A stretch of DNA of 64,000 bases, from the NCBI GenBank assembly GCA_902786965.1, contig CADAEJ010000004.1, positions 34,387 through 98,386 of the forward strand, given 5' to 3'. The notes beneath the pieces were generated by a model. That model was not told the DNA's origin. It saw only the letters and a list, made by a program, of their open reading frames with translations, and did no database searches. The stretch comes from an uncultured Ruminococcus sp. Its GTDB lineage: Bacteria > Bacillota > Clostridia > Oscillospirales > Ruminococcaceae. Positions within the stretch are counted from its first letter, which is position 1. Every line of letters starts with the position of its first letter. The translations under genes were made by a program, and so were the position numbers. Positions 49,805 through 58,768 of the stretch are shown in pieces.

Positions 49805-51760
49805 GTGGGTATTGAAAAAATGGAGCTTGTCACGCTTGTCGGCAAAATGGACGAGCTTGACCGCTGCCTTGCCAAGTGCTGTGAAAGCGGCTGTTTTCAC
49901 ATCGAGCCTGCGTTTTCATCGGTCGGTACGGCTAACGGGCTGACTATGCTCAACGAGAAAAACGGCTACACCGCGCAGCTCAAGGAGTTTGAACGGCTCG
50001 CCGCAGAGCTTGGGATAGAACTGAAGGAAACAGACCACAGCGACTATGCGCCGCACTCTCCCGAGGAATTTGCGCTGCGTGCAAAGCATATCGGCGAGAG
50101 CTTTGAGGAGATAAGCAGGCGCAAAAAAGATGCACAGCAGAAGATATCCGAGATGAACGGCGCGATAACGCAGATAACTCACCTCAAGGGTATGAACAGC
50201 GACTTCAGGGAGATATTCTCCTGCAAATACGTTGCCTCGCGAATAGGCAGGCTGCCCACGGACAACCTCGAAAAGCTGGACTACTACGATGAGAACTTCT
50301 TCTTTATCCCCTTTGAAACGCAGGACCTTTTCTGCTGGGGAATGTACTTTTGTCCTGCCGAGGAAAAGGCGATAATAGATGACCTTTTCCGTTCGATGTA
50401 CTTTGAGCGCATAACGCTGCCTAACTTTGTTGAGGGCGACTCGGACGAGGCGGTGCGAAAGCTGACGCAGAGCATATCCGAGCAGCAGGCGATAGTGGAC
50501 AGCTGCCAGAAGGAGCTGGATACGATCTCCGGGCAGGCGCGTGAGGAGATACTGAAGGCTTACTCAAAGCTGGTCTATCTGCACGGGATATTCGAGCTGC
50601 ACAAAAAGGTCGGCTTCCTCAGCGGCAAGTTCTACATCAAGGGGTTTGTTCCCAAAAGGGACAAGCAGAGATTTTCAGACCTTATGAAAGATTTCGATTC
50701 GCTGGCGGTAACGTTCATGCCGCCCGATACCGATGCGAACTGCACCCCGCCTACGATACTGAAAAACAGCATTTTTACAAGGCCTTTCAGGATGCTGGTA
50801 GAAATGTACGGTCTGCCGAACTACGGCGGCTTCAACCCGACAGCATTCGTGGCGGTGACATACTCGATACTTTTCGGAATAATGTTCGGCGACCTCGGTC
50901 AAGGCTTCCTTGTGGTGCTGCTTGGCTTTATCGTCGGCAAAAAGATAAACAGGGACGCAGGCGGCATAATGATACGCTGCGGCCTTGCAAGTATGATATT
51001 CGGCACGCTCTACGGCTCGGTATTCGGCTTTGAGGATCTGCTCGACCCGATGTATGAACAGCTTGGCATAAGCTTCCTGCCGCTGAAAGCGTTCCACGAA
51101 ACAGGGTTCATCCTGCTGACTGCGGTGGGCATAGGCATTGCGCTGATAGCTTTTTCGATGCTGATAAACATTTACGTCGGCTTTAAGGAAAAGGACTACG
51201 AAAAGGCGATATTCGGCTGCAACGGCATAGCGGGGCTTATCTTCTACGGCTCGGTTGTCACCGGACTTGTGGCAACGATAATGTTCGATGTCAAGATAAT
51301 GTCCGCACCGTTTGTCATCTGCCTGATAGTTATACCGCTGCTTTGTATATTCTGCCGCGTTCCTTTCTCGCTGGCAGTCAAGTACAAAAAGTTCCGCCTC
51401 AGCGCTGACGAGGAGGAAAAGGTCACTATCGGCGGATTTATCGTAGAGAACTTCTTTGAGATGTTCGAGTTTATGCTTTCATACATCTCAAACACCATGT
51501 CGTTTCTCAGAGTCGGCGGATTCGTGCTTTCACACGCAGGCATGATGCTGGTGGTAATGACGCTTATGGATATGGTATCATCGACCGCACAGCCGTTTGT
51601 GCTGGTAATAGGAAACGCATTCGTTATGGCTATGGAGGGTATGATAGTAGCTATACAGATAATCCGTCTGGAATTCTACGAGATATTCAGCCGTTTCAGC
51701 GAAAGCGACGGCGTGCCGTTTGAGCCTGTAACAGTCAGCTTCTCCGCACAGGCGGAATAA
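49805..51760 (+). CDS. ntpI: V-type ATPase subunit I/a (stator and proton channel)
   Basis: 651 aa: soluble N-terminal half with long coiled coils (about 80-120 and 215-260), then a C-terminal membrane half with seven or eight helices (FVAVTYSILFGIMFGDLGQG, FVLSHAGMMLVVM). It forms the half-channels for H+ or Na+ beside the K ring. Start is GTG at 49805, ten bases after AAGGAG. Motifs NPTAFVAVTYSILFGIMFGD and SNTMSFLRVGGF are typical. High confidence. Confidence 0.95.
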   Translation: MGIEKMELVTLVGKMDELDRCLAKCCESGCFHIEPAFSSVGTANGLTMLNEKNGYTAQLKEFERLAAELGIELKETDHSDYAPHSPEEFALRAKHIGESFEEISRRKKDAQQKISEMNGAITQITHLKGMNSDFREIFSCKYVASRIGRLPTDNLEKLDYYDENFFFIPFETQDLFCWGMYFCPAEEKAIIDDLFRSMYFERITLPNFVEGDSDEAVRKLTQSISEQQAIVDSCQKELDTISGQAREEILKAYSKLVYLHGIFELHKKVGFLSGKFYIKGFVPKRDKQRFSDLMKDFDSLAVTFMPPDTDANCTPPTILKNSIFTRPFRMLVEMYGLPNYGGFNPTAFVAVTYSILFGIMFGDLGQGFLVVLLGFIVGKKINRDAGGIMIRCGLASMIFGTLYGSVFGFEDLLDPMYEQLGISFLPLKAFHETGFILLTAVGIGIALIAFSMLINIYVGFKEKDYEKAIFGCNGIAGLIFYGSVVTGLVATIMFDVKIMSAPFVICLIVIPLLCIFCRVPFSLAVKYKKFRLSADEEEKVTIGGFIVENFFEMFEFMLSYISNTMSFLRVGGFVLSHAGMMLVVMTLMDMVSSTAQPFVLVIGNAFVMAMEGMIVAIQIIRLEFYEIFSRFSESDGVPFEPVTVSFSAQAE

Positions 51761-51793
51761 GAATAAAAACAATTATTACGGAGGAAACAAATT

Positions 51794-52228
51794 ATGCTTA
51801 TCTTTTTCTTACCACTTATCGCGCTCGCACTTATCTGCGTGCCATTTATGTTCATCGCTAAAAAGGTCAGGACCGGAAAGGCTTGCAGGAGAGCCTTTAT
51901 CGGAAATCTCTGCTCGTTTGCGGGCGTTATGCTGCTTGCGATAATCCTGCCTATCGGCGGATTTGTAAGCGCTGCGACCGAGGAGGGCGTTGCGACAGTC
52001 GTTTCAACGGGCGCAGGTCTTGGCTACCTCGCTGCTGCCCTTGCAGTAGGACTTTCCTGCATAGGCGGCGGTATCGCCGTTGCAGCGGGCGCACCTGCGG
52101 CTATCGGTGCGGTATCGGAAGATCCGAAGTCATTCGTCAAGGCACTTATCTTCGTCGTTCTGGGTGAAGGTATCGCTCTGTACGGCGTGCTTATCTCTAT
52201 CCTTATCCTCTCGTACGTTTCAAAGTAG
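51794..52228 (+). CDS. ntpK: V-type ATPase subunit K (membrane rotor ring)
   Basis: 144 aa with four helices in two hairpins (about 5-25, 38-60, 75-98 and 115-140). The second hairpin has the glycine-rich ALAVGLSCIGGGIAVAAGAPA and the ion-binding Glu in VLGEGIALYG. The first hairpin lacks a matching acidic residue, as in other two-hairpin K subunits. Start after GGAGG. A 159-bp dispersed repeat follows, ten bases after the stop. Confidence 0.93.
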   Translation: MLIFFLPLIALALICVPFMFIAKKVRTGKACRRAFIGNLCSFAGVMLLAIILPIGGFVSAATEEGVATVVSTGAGLGYLAAALAVGLSCIGGGIAVAAGAPAAIGAVSEDPKSFVKALIFVVLGEGIALYGVLISILILSYVSK

Positions 52229-52237
52229 TGCGGGGAA

Positions 52238-52396
52238 CAGTTGGGGGAAACCCTTTTGGAGAAGGGTTATCCCCCAAGCCCCCTTCCTAAACCTTTTAAT
52301 GACTTTTCAGCAATGGGAGACAAGCTCCCATCACTGAAAAGTGTTAGAGAGTTCAGAAAAGAAAGTTTGAGAAAAAACGCTCCCAAGAGAGCAACC
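52238..52396. repeat. Dispersed structured repeat, copy 2 (159 bp)
   Basis: Matches 18414-18571, in the same strand orientation. Hairpin 1 (52241-52277) is nearly identical to copy 1 (TTGGGGGA/TCCCCCAA with AACCCTT/AAGGGTT). Hairpin 2 (52302-52342) is ACTTTTCAG/CTGAAAAGT outside and ATGGGAG/CTCCCAT inside: sequences changed, pairing kept. The linker (CCTTCCTAAACCTTTTAATG) and the tail (TTTGAGAAAAAAC, CTCCCAAGAGA) are conserved. It lies inside the V-ATPase operon between ntpK and ntpG and must be transcribed with it. Confidence 0.9.
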
Positions 52397-52435
52397 TCAA
52401 TTATTCACCACGCTACCTGAAAAGGATGAAAGATA

Positions 52436-52744
52436 ATGAAATTCTATCTTATAAGTGACAATATAGACACTCAAATGGGTATGCGGCTTGCGGGTATCGA
52501 GGGCATTGTCACGCACACGCCCGAACAAACGCAGCAGGCTCTTGACGAGGCTATGAAAATGGACGATGTGGGTATCGTGCTTATGACCGAAAAGGCTGTC
52601 AGGCAGATACAGGAAACGGTCTATGACTACAAGCTGACCTGCAAGCAGCCGCTGATAGTCGAGATACCCGACAGACACGCCACATCAAAGATATCCGACA
52701 CTATCTCGCGGTATCTTTCCGAGGCGGTCGGCATCAAGCTTTAG
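52436..52744 (+). CDS. ntpG: V-type ATPase subunit F
   Basis: 102-aa Rossmann-like subunit of the central stalk. It starts MKFYLISDNIDTQMGMRLAG, has IVLMTEKAVRQIQE and PLIVEIPDR, all family-typical. AAGGATG precedes the ATG. It follows the dispersed repeat by 39 bp and precedes the DUF6882-like gene by 18 bp. Confidence 0.92.
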   Translation: MKFYLISDNIDTQMGMRLAGIEGIVTHTPEQTQQALDEAMKMDDVGIVLMTEKAVRQIQETVYDYKLTCKQPLIVEIPDRHATSKISDTISRYLSEAVGIKL

Positions 52745-52762
52745 ACTTAACGGAGGCTGAGT

Positions 52763-53512
52763 ATGTCACTATTCTCAAAAAACAAGCAGGTGCCACGATC
52801 CCGAGGCAGGGTGGATATCTTTGATATCGACTATCCGCTTGACCGTTCCCGCTGGCTCGATGTTTTCTCCGCTTGTGCGGGGCGTTCTATCATAGTGCAG
52901 GAGGCTTTTGCCGAGCTTATCGTTCAAGACCGCGACTGGTTCGTTGACTTTGACGCGCAGACACTGTCCTTCGGAAATGACGCTTACCCCGTGCAGTTCA
53001 TCGGCTCGGAATCGAGCATCAGCAGCACATGGATGTGGGGCTGGAACAACATCAACCGATTTGATGAAAACATAACAGGTCTTGCAAACCGCGTGAAAGA
53101 ACTCGGTGAGAAGTGGGGACTGCAAGCGCTTATGACAAAGCAGTTCGGGCTGAACGAGACCTTCAATGCGCACTCGCTGGCGATGGTCGCAACGGGCATC
53201 GCGGGCGGCGGGAAATACTGCTACTACATAGGTCCGCACGACAACGGCGCGGCGGTGATGGCTGTTCCCGTGAGCGATGAACGGGTATTTGCACCTGTGG
53301 ATATCGCGGTGTTCGTAAACCGCGTGATGCGCGCGATACAGCAGTTCGACCTTGACCACAGGATATTTGCAGAAAGTCTGCTGCTGTGGAACGGCACTCC
53401 GTTTGAGCGCGACGGCAACAAAATAGTTGCATATTTTCCGCAGCAAAGGCTTATGCTGAAGCTCGAAAACGCAGGCGGCTATGACCGCATAACCAACATA
53501 AAGACGATTTAA
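52763..53512 (+). CDS. DUF6882-like protein inserted in the V-ATPase operon
   Basis: 249-aa soluble protein. The motif SSTWMWGWNNINRF near residue 90 and the downstream RVKELGEKWGLQ match DUF6882-type proteins (recognised by eye). The rest is mixed alpha/beta, including GIAGGGKYCYYIGPHDNGAAV. No ATPase subunit has this sequence. It lies between F (18 bp) and E (25 bp) with strong ribosome sites on both sides, so it is part of the operon. A regulatory or assembly role is only a guess. Confidence 0.6.
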   Translation: MSLFSKNKQVPRSRGRVDIFDIDYPLDRSRWLDVFSACAGRSIIVQEAFAELIVQDRDWFVDFDAQTLSFGNDAYPVQFIGSESSISSTWMWGWNNINRFDENITGLANRVKELGEKWGLQALMTKQFGLNETFNAHSLAMVATGIAGGGKYCYYIGPHDNGAAVMAVPVSDERVFAPVDIAVFVNRVMRAIQQFDLDHRIFAESLLLWNGTPFERDGNKIVAYFPQQRLMLKLENAGGYDRITNIKTI

Positions 53513-53537
53513 GGAGGTCGCTGCTGTTTGCAGCGGT

Positions 53538-54134
53538 ATGGATATGAAAAACGAGACCGAAAAGCTGAATAAATTCAAGCTGGCTGTCTTTTCAGGGGTC
53601 GAGCAGCAGGCGCAGGATATAGTAAACGAGGCGCAGGAGCTGCAAAAACAGCGGCTTTCCGAGGCGCAGGATAAGACACGCCACGAGATGCGTGCAGAGC
53701 TTGAAAAGATAGAAAAGCAGTTCGAGGCACAAAAGGTCCGTGCGATATCATCACGCAAGCTCGAGGCGCAGAGAAACGTGCTGACGCACCGCAGCGAGAT
53801 GATGCAGAAAGTCTTTGACAACGTATGCAAAGCCCTTTTGGAATTCTGCGGCAGCGAAAAGTATCCCGATGAGCTGAAGCAGCGTCTTGACAAGATAGCG
53901 CAGCAGACGCAGGATAAAAAATGCACGGCTTATTTTGCAAAGCGTGATATGCAGCTTGCACAGCAGCTTTGCCAGGGAACGAACTTTACGCCGCAGCAGT
54001 CACAGTCGATAACGCTGGGCGGTGTGACGGTCATCTGCGAGGAAACGGGCATTGCCTACGACAGCAGCTTTGATACCGCGCTTGAACAGCAAAAACAGAA
54101 TTTCATCAAAGCCTCAGGGCTTGCACAGATATAG
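53538..54134 (+). CDS. ntpE: V-type ATPase subunit E (peripheral stalk)
   Basis: 198 aa: N-terminal coiled coil (about 20-95, rich in Glu/Gln/Lys/Ala) and a globular C-terminal domain with LGGVTVICEETGIAYDSSF, the part that contacts the catalytic head. AAGGAGG lies 19-25 bases before the ATG at 53538, farther than usual; there is no nearer in-frame start. Partner of the G/H subunit at 48391. Confidence 0.85.
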   Translation: MDMKNETEKLNKFKLAVFSGVEQQAQDIVNEAQELQKQRLSEAQDKTRHEMRAELEKIEKQFEAQKVRAISSRKLEAQRNVLTHRSEMMQKVFDNVCKALLEFCGSEKYPDELKQRLDKIAQQTQDKKCTAYFAKRDMQLAQQLCQGTNFTPQQSQSITLGGVTVICEETGIAYDSSFDTALEQQKQNFIKASGLAQI

Positions 54135-54149
54135 AAAGGCATTAGTCAG

Positions 54150-55907
54150 ATGGATACGATTTTTTCTATAAACGGTCCCGTAGTCAAGGTAAAAAACGCA
54201 AGAGCATTTTCTATGCAGGAAATGGTCTATGTCGGCAACAAGCGCCTTATCGGCGAGGTTATAAGAGTTACCGAGAGCTTTACGACCATTCAGGTCTACG
54301 AGGGCACAACGGGACTTCAGCCGGGTGAGCCTGTTGAGGGTACGGGCGCACCTATGAGCGCAACACTCGGTCCGGGGATACTTGACAACATCTTTGACGG
54401 TATCGAAAGACCTCTTAAAAAGCTTGAGGAGCTGTCGGGCGCATTCATCGCAGACGGCGCGAATGTTTCAAGCATTGATACGCAAAAGAAATACAACTGC
54501 TCAATGACTGTAAATGTCGGCGATAAGCTCAATGCAGGTGATGTTTACTGCACCTGCCCCGAAACGCTGCTTATCGAACACAGATGTATGCTCTCGCCTC
54601 TTTCAAAGGGCGGCGAGGTCATCTGGCGCGCCCCCGACGGCGAGTACACGGTCAACGACACGGTGGTGAAAATAAGGCTTGCAAACGGCGACGAGCAGGA
54701 GCTCACCCTGTGCCAGAAGTGGCCTATCAGAACGCCGCGCCCGTGCAGGCAAAGGCTTCACGGCACACGTCCGCTTATCACGGGGCAGAGGATAATCGAC
54801 ACGGTGCTGCCTATAGCAAAGGGCGGTACTGCGGCTATCCCCGGCGGTTTCGGAACGGGAAAGACTATGACGCAGCACCAGCTTGCAAAATGGTGTGATG
54901 CGGATATAATCGTATACATCGGCTGCGGCGAGCGCGGAAACGAGATGACCCAGGTGCTTGAGGAGTTCTCCGAGCTTATCGACCCGCACACACAGCGCCC
55001 TCTGACCGACAGAACGGTGCTTATCGCAAACACATCAAATATGCCTGTTGCCGCAAGAGAGGCATCTATCTACACGGGCATAACGCTTGCGGAGTATTAC
55101 AGGGATATGGGCTATCATATCGCGATAATGGCGGACTCGACATCGCGCTGGGCTGAGGCTCTGCGTGAGATTTCGGGACGGCTTGAGGAAATGCCCGCAG
55201 AGGAGGGCTTCCCTGCTTATCTGCCCTCGCGTATCTCCGAATTTTACGAGCGTGCAGGCTATGTTGAGAACTTAAACGGCACTGAAGGCTCGGTAACGAT
55301 AATCGGTGCGGTATCGCCGCAGGGCTCTGATTTCTCCGAGCCCGTTACGCAGAACACCAAGCGCTTTGTGCGCTGTTTCTGGGCGCTTGACAAATCGCTG
55401 GCATATGCAAGGCACTACCCCGCTATCAACTGGAACACCAGCTACTCGGAGTATGTGGGCGACCTGGAGGAATACTACACCAAAAACGTCAACAAGGATT
55501 TCATCAGCGTAAGACAGGAGATATCGACCATACTGGTCGAGGAAAACACCCTTATGGAGATAGTCAAGCTGATGGGTACTGATGTCCTCCCCGATGACCA
55601 GAAGCTTCTTATCGAAACTGCAAGGATAGTGCGCGTGGGATTTTTACAGCAAAACGCTTACCACAAGGACGACACCTATGTTCCGCTTGAAAAGCAGTAT
55701 CTTATGATGAAGCTCATTACCGATTTTTACGCGCTGGCAAAGAAGGCGCTTGCGGACGGAACAGCGTATGACAAGATACTCTCGCTCGGGTGGGCAGACA
55801 GGATAGTCAAGGTAAAATACGATATACCTAATGACAAGCCCGAAATGTTTGACGAGTATACAAAGCAGATGATACAGGACTTTGAAAAGCTGACGGAGGT
55901 GGCATAG
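54150..55907 (+). CDS. ntpA: V-type ATPase catalytic subunit A
   Basis: 585 aa. Catalytic ATP-binding subunit with P-loop [15 protein letters not shown], the nonhomologous insertion region (about 110-190), GCGERGNEM (catalytic Glu), and [18 protein letters not shown]. It forms the A3B3 head of the complex. The stop is directly followed by the TTG start of subunit B. Confidence 0.97.
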   Translation: MDTIFSINGPVVKVKNARAFSMQEMVYVGNKRLIGEVIRVTESFTTIQVYEGTTGLQPGEPVEGTGAPMSATLGPGILDNIFDGIERPLKKLEELSGAFIADGANVSSIDTQKKYNCSMTVNVGDKLNAGDVYCTCPETLLIEHRCMLSPLSKGGEVIWRAPDGEYTVNDTVVKIRLANGDEQELTLCQKWPIRTPRPCRQRLHGTRPLITGQRIIDTVLPIAKGGTAAIPGGFGTGKTMTQHQLAKWCDADIIVYIGCGERGNEMTQVLEEFSELIDPHTQRPLTDRTVLIANTSNMPVAAREASIYTGITLAEYYRDMGYHIAIMADSTSRWAEALREISGRLEEMPAEEGFPAYLPSRISEFYERAGYVENLNGTEGSVTIIGAVSPQGSDFSEPVTQNTKRFVRCFWALDKSLAYARHYPAINWNTSYSEYVGDLEEYYTKNVNKDFISVRQEISTILVEENTLMEIVKLMGTDVLPDDQKLLIETARIVRVGFLQQNAYHKDDTYVPLEKQYLMMKLITDFYALAKKALADGTAYDKILSLGWADRIVKVKYDIPNDKPEMFDEYTKQMIQDFEKLTEVA

Positions 55908-57308
55908 TTGGAGCTGAAATATGTTGGTCTCTCCGAGATAAACGGACCTCTTGTAGTGCTTGACAAGGTAAAGAATGTAGCATTTGACGAGATCGCACAG
56001 ATACAGCTTTCGGACGGCTCGCGCAGACTTGCCAGAGTCGTTGAGGTCGAGCAGGAAAAGGCTGTGCTTCAGGTGTTTGAGGGCACAAAGGGGCTCTCGC
56101 TGACAAACACGACCACGAAATTTACGGGCAAACCTATGGAGCTTGCGCTTTCAAAGGAAATGCTGGGCAGGATATTCAGCGGTTCGGGCAGACCTATCGA
56201 CGGACTGGGCGACATTATCCCCGAAAAGTATAAGGACATCAACGGAAGCCCTCTGAACCCTGTTTCAAGAACATACCCAAGGAACTACATCAACACGGGT
56301 ATTTCCTCTATCGACGCGCTTATGACGCTTATAAGAGGTCAGAAGCTGCCTATCTTTTCAGGCTCGGGACTTTCCCACAACAAGCTTGCGGTGCAGATAG
56401 CAAGGCAGGCAAAGATAGCAGATGACAATGGACAGGGCTTCGGTATAGTTTTCGGCGCGATGGGCGTTAAAAACGACGTTGCGGACTACTTCAAGCGAAG
56501 CTTTGAGGAAACAGGCTCGCTGGAGAGAGTTGCTATGTTCATCAACCTCTCAAACGACCCTATCATCGAGAGGATACTTACCCCAAGATGTGCGCTCACC
56601 TGCGCGGAATACCTCGCGTTTGAGCATAATATGCACATTCTCGTTATACTTACCGATATGACATCATACGCAGAGGCGTGCAGAGAGTTCTCCTCCTCAA
56701 AGGGCGAGATACCGGGCAGAAAAGGCTACCCGGGATACCTCTACTCCGACCTTGCGTCGATATACGAAAGGGCAGGCATCGTCAAGGGCTCGACAGGCTC
56801 GGTAACGCAGATACCGATACTTACTATGCCAAATGACGACATCACCCACCCTGTCCCCGACCTTACGGGATACATCACCGAAGGTCAGATAGTTATGGAC
56901 AGACACCTTGAACAGACAGGCACTTACCCCGCTGTTTCGGTGCTCCCAAGCCTTTCAAGACTTATGAAGGACGGCATCGGCGAGGGCTACACCCGAGAGG
57001 ACCACTCAATGTGCGCAAACCAGCTTTTCGCGGCTTACTCAAAGGTACAGGACGCAAGAGCGCTCGCATCGGTCATCGGTGAGGAAGAGCTTTCTGCGGG
57101 CGACAAGGCATATATGCACTTCGGAAAGCTGTTTGAGGAGCATTTTATCAATCAGGGCTTTGACGTTAACCGTTCTATCGAGGAAACTCTCGATCTGGGC
57201 TGGGCTTTGCTGTCCACTCTGCCAAAGGCGGAGCTTGACAGAGTAGATGAGGAGCATCTGAAAAAGTTCTACGACCCAGATAAAGCAAAAGCATTGTTTG
57301 GCGAATAG
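55908..57308 (+). CDS. ntpB: V-type ATPase subunit B
   Basis: 466-aa non-catalytic nucleotide-binding-like subunit. The P-loop is degenerate ([16 protein letters not shown]), as is normal for B, with [11 protein letters not shown], the [11 protein letters not shown] region and [15 protein letters not shown]. The start is TTG at 55908 with GGAGG 8-12 bases upstream, immediately adjacent to the A stop. High confidence. Confidence 0.96.
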   Translation: MELKYVGLSEINGPLVVLDKVKNVAFDEIAQIQLSDGSRRLARVVEVEQEKAVLQVFEGTKGLSLTNTTTKFTGKPMELALSKEMLGRIFSGSGRPIDGLGDIIPEKYKDINGSPLNPVSRTYPRNYINTGISSIDALMTLIRGQKLPIFSGSGLSHNKLAVQIARQAKIADDNGQGFGIVFGAMGVKNDVADYFKRSFEETGSLERVAMFINLSNDPIIERILTPRCALTCAEYLAFEHNMHILVILTDMTSYAEACREFSSSKGEIPGRKGYPGYLYSDLASIYERAGIVKGSTGSVTQIPILTMPNDDITHPVPDLTGYITEGQIVMDRHLEQTGTYPAVSVLPSLSRLMKDGIGEGYTREDHSMCANQLFAAYSKVQDARALASVIGEEELSAGDKAYMHFGKLFEEHFINQGFDVNRSIEETLDLGWALLSTLPKAELDRVDEEHLKKFYDPDKAKALFGE

Positions 57309-57344
57309 TTATCTGTATCATCTATGTGAAAGGCGGTGTTATCA

Positions 57345-57971
57345 ATGGAGCAGCAGGTGTTCCCTACCAAGGGAAATCTTATGCTGTCAAAAAAGGCTTT
57401 GCAGCTGGCTACGCTTGGCTACGACCTGCTTGACAGAAAACGAAATATCCTTATCCGCGAGCTGATGAAGCTGGTGGACAAGGCGCAGATGCTGCGCGCA
57501 TCTATTGAGGGCACCTACTCTGACGCATACAAGGCTTTGCAGCAGGCCAACATCTCGCTGGGCGTTGTTACACCCTTTGCGCAGTGCGTACCTGTCGAAA
57601 ACGGCATAACGATAAGCTCGCAGAGCGTTATGGGCGTTGAGCTTCCTACGGTCACGCTCGAAAAACAGCCGCCGCAGGTACACTACGGCTTTGCAAGGAC
57701 AACTGCAACGCTTGATATGGCTTACATCGCCTTTGAAAAGGTAAAGGAAATGACCGCTGTGCTTGCAGAGGTCGAAAACGGCATTTACAGACTTTCCGTG
57801 GCGATAAGAAAGACACAGCGCCGCGCAAATGCTCTGCAAAACATCATTATCCCGAGGAACCAAAGCATCGTGAAATACATCACCGACTCGCTTGAGGAAA
57901 AGGACCGTGAGGAGTTCTCACGTCTGAAGGTCATCAAGGCGACAAGGCTCAGGGCGCAGAAACAGGACTGA
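57345..57971 (+). CDS. ntpD: V-type ATPase subunit D (central shaft)
   Basis: 208-aa coiled-coil shaft subunit: VFPTKGNLMLSKKALQLATLGYDLLDRKRNIL at the N-terminus in two motifs (PTKGNL, LLDRKRNIL), and the C-terminal RRANALQNIIIP then REEFSRLKVIK. The ATG at 57345 is preferred to an upstream GTG three codons earlier. Last ATPase subunit in the operon, 19 bp before a DUF308 gene. Confidence 0.94.
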   Translation: MEQQVFPTKGNLMLSKKALQLATLGYDLLDRKRNILIRELMKLVDKAQMLRASIEGTYSDAYKALQQANISLGVVTPFAQCVPVENGITISSQSVMGVELPTVTLEKQPPQVHYGFARTTATLDMAYIAFEKVKEMTAVLAEVENGIYRLSVAIRKTQRRANALQNIIIPRNQSIVKYITDSLEEKDREEFSRLKVIKATRLRAQKQD

Positions 57972-57990
57972 AACAGCAAAGGAGAATAGT

Positions 57991-58608
57991 ATGAACACTG
58001 TCAAAAACATCTTCAAAAATTTCTGGATACTGTCGGTATTTTGTATCGTACTGGGCATTGCACTTATTGCCGACCCCGGATTTTTCACAAAGACTATCGG
58101 CTACATCATCGCGGGGCTTCTCGTTTGCTACGGCGCAGTCATGCTGATAATCTACTTCACCAAAAGCAGCGAGGGCTTTTTTGAGAACGGACCCAAGCTT
58201 GTGGGCGGACTGCTTTTGTGCGCCGCAGGCGTGTTTGTGTTCATTCAGCCCGACATCATATCAAAGGTCGTGGCTATCGTGTGCGGAATGTATATGCTGA
58301 TAAACGGCATAGTCAATCTTCAGGGCACGCTGAAAATGCGCAAGGCGGGCTTCCCCGACTGGAAAACAACGGGCGTGCCTGCACTGATAACGCTCGGCGT
58401 GGGCATACTGCTGGTACTCAACCCGATGATGTCGGTAAGCTTTGCGATGACATTGCTTGGCATATGCCTTTTCGTTGCGGGACTTATAAACCTTATCAAC
58501 TGCTCGATCATCGCACACAGACTCAGCAAGGTAAGCAAAAACTCCGATTCTACCGAGCTTGCTGTAAGAGACGGCAAAAACGAAAGCACGGATATAATAG
58601 ATATCTGA
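57991..58608 (+). CDS. DUF308/HdeD-family membrane protein
   Basis: 205 aa with six helices in three hairpins (WILSVFCIVLGIALI, GYIIAGLLVCYGAVML, LVGGLLLCAAGVFVFIQP and following). The repeated G-x-x-L-x-x-G patterns fit DUF308. A short charged cytosolic tail follows. AAAGGAG precedes the ATG. Co-transcribed with the V-ATPase; in E. coli HdeD is linked to acid stress, so a pH-related role would fit the setting, but this is inference. Confidence 0.8.
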   Translation: MNTVKNIFKNFWILSVFCIVLGIALIADPGFFTKTIGYIIAGLLVCYGAVMLIIYFTKSSEGFFENGPKLVGGLLLCAAGVFVFIQPDIISKVVAIVCGMYMLINGIVNLQGTLKMRKAGFPDWKTTGVPALITLGVGILLVLNPMMSVSFAMTLLGICLFVAGLINLINCSIIAHRLSKVSKNSDSTELAVRDGKNESTDIIDI

Positions 58609-58688
58609 CCTGTATTGTCTGTTTTGACCAAAAATCTTTATGCACTGCACTGCATATTTGCAGGATAGTAAGAAAATGCCGAAACGAC

Positions 58689-58717
58689 TTGAAAAGGACA
58701 TATTTATAAAGTATACT
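58689..58717 (+). promoter_or_regulatory. glnN promoter
   Basis: TTGAAA (58689-58694), 17-bp spacer, TATACT (58712-58717), 51 bp before the start codon. Confidence 0.78.
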
Positions 58718-58768
58718 CATAAAAGTAAAAGTATCAACCGTTAAGTCAGGGAAAGGAATGGATCATTT

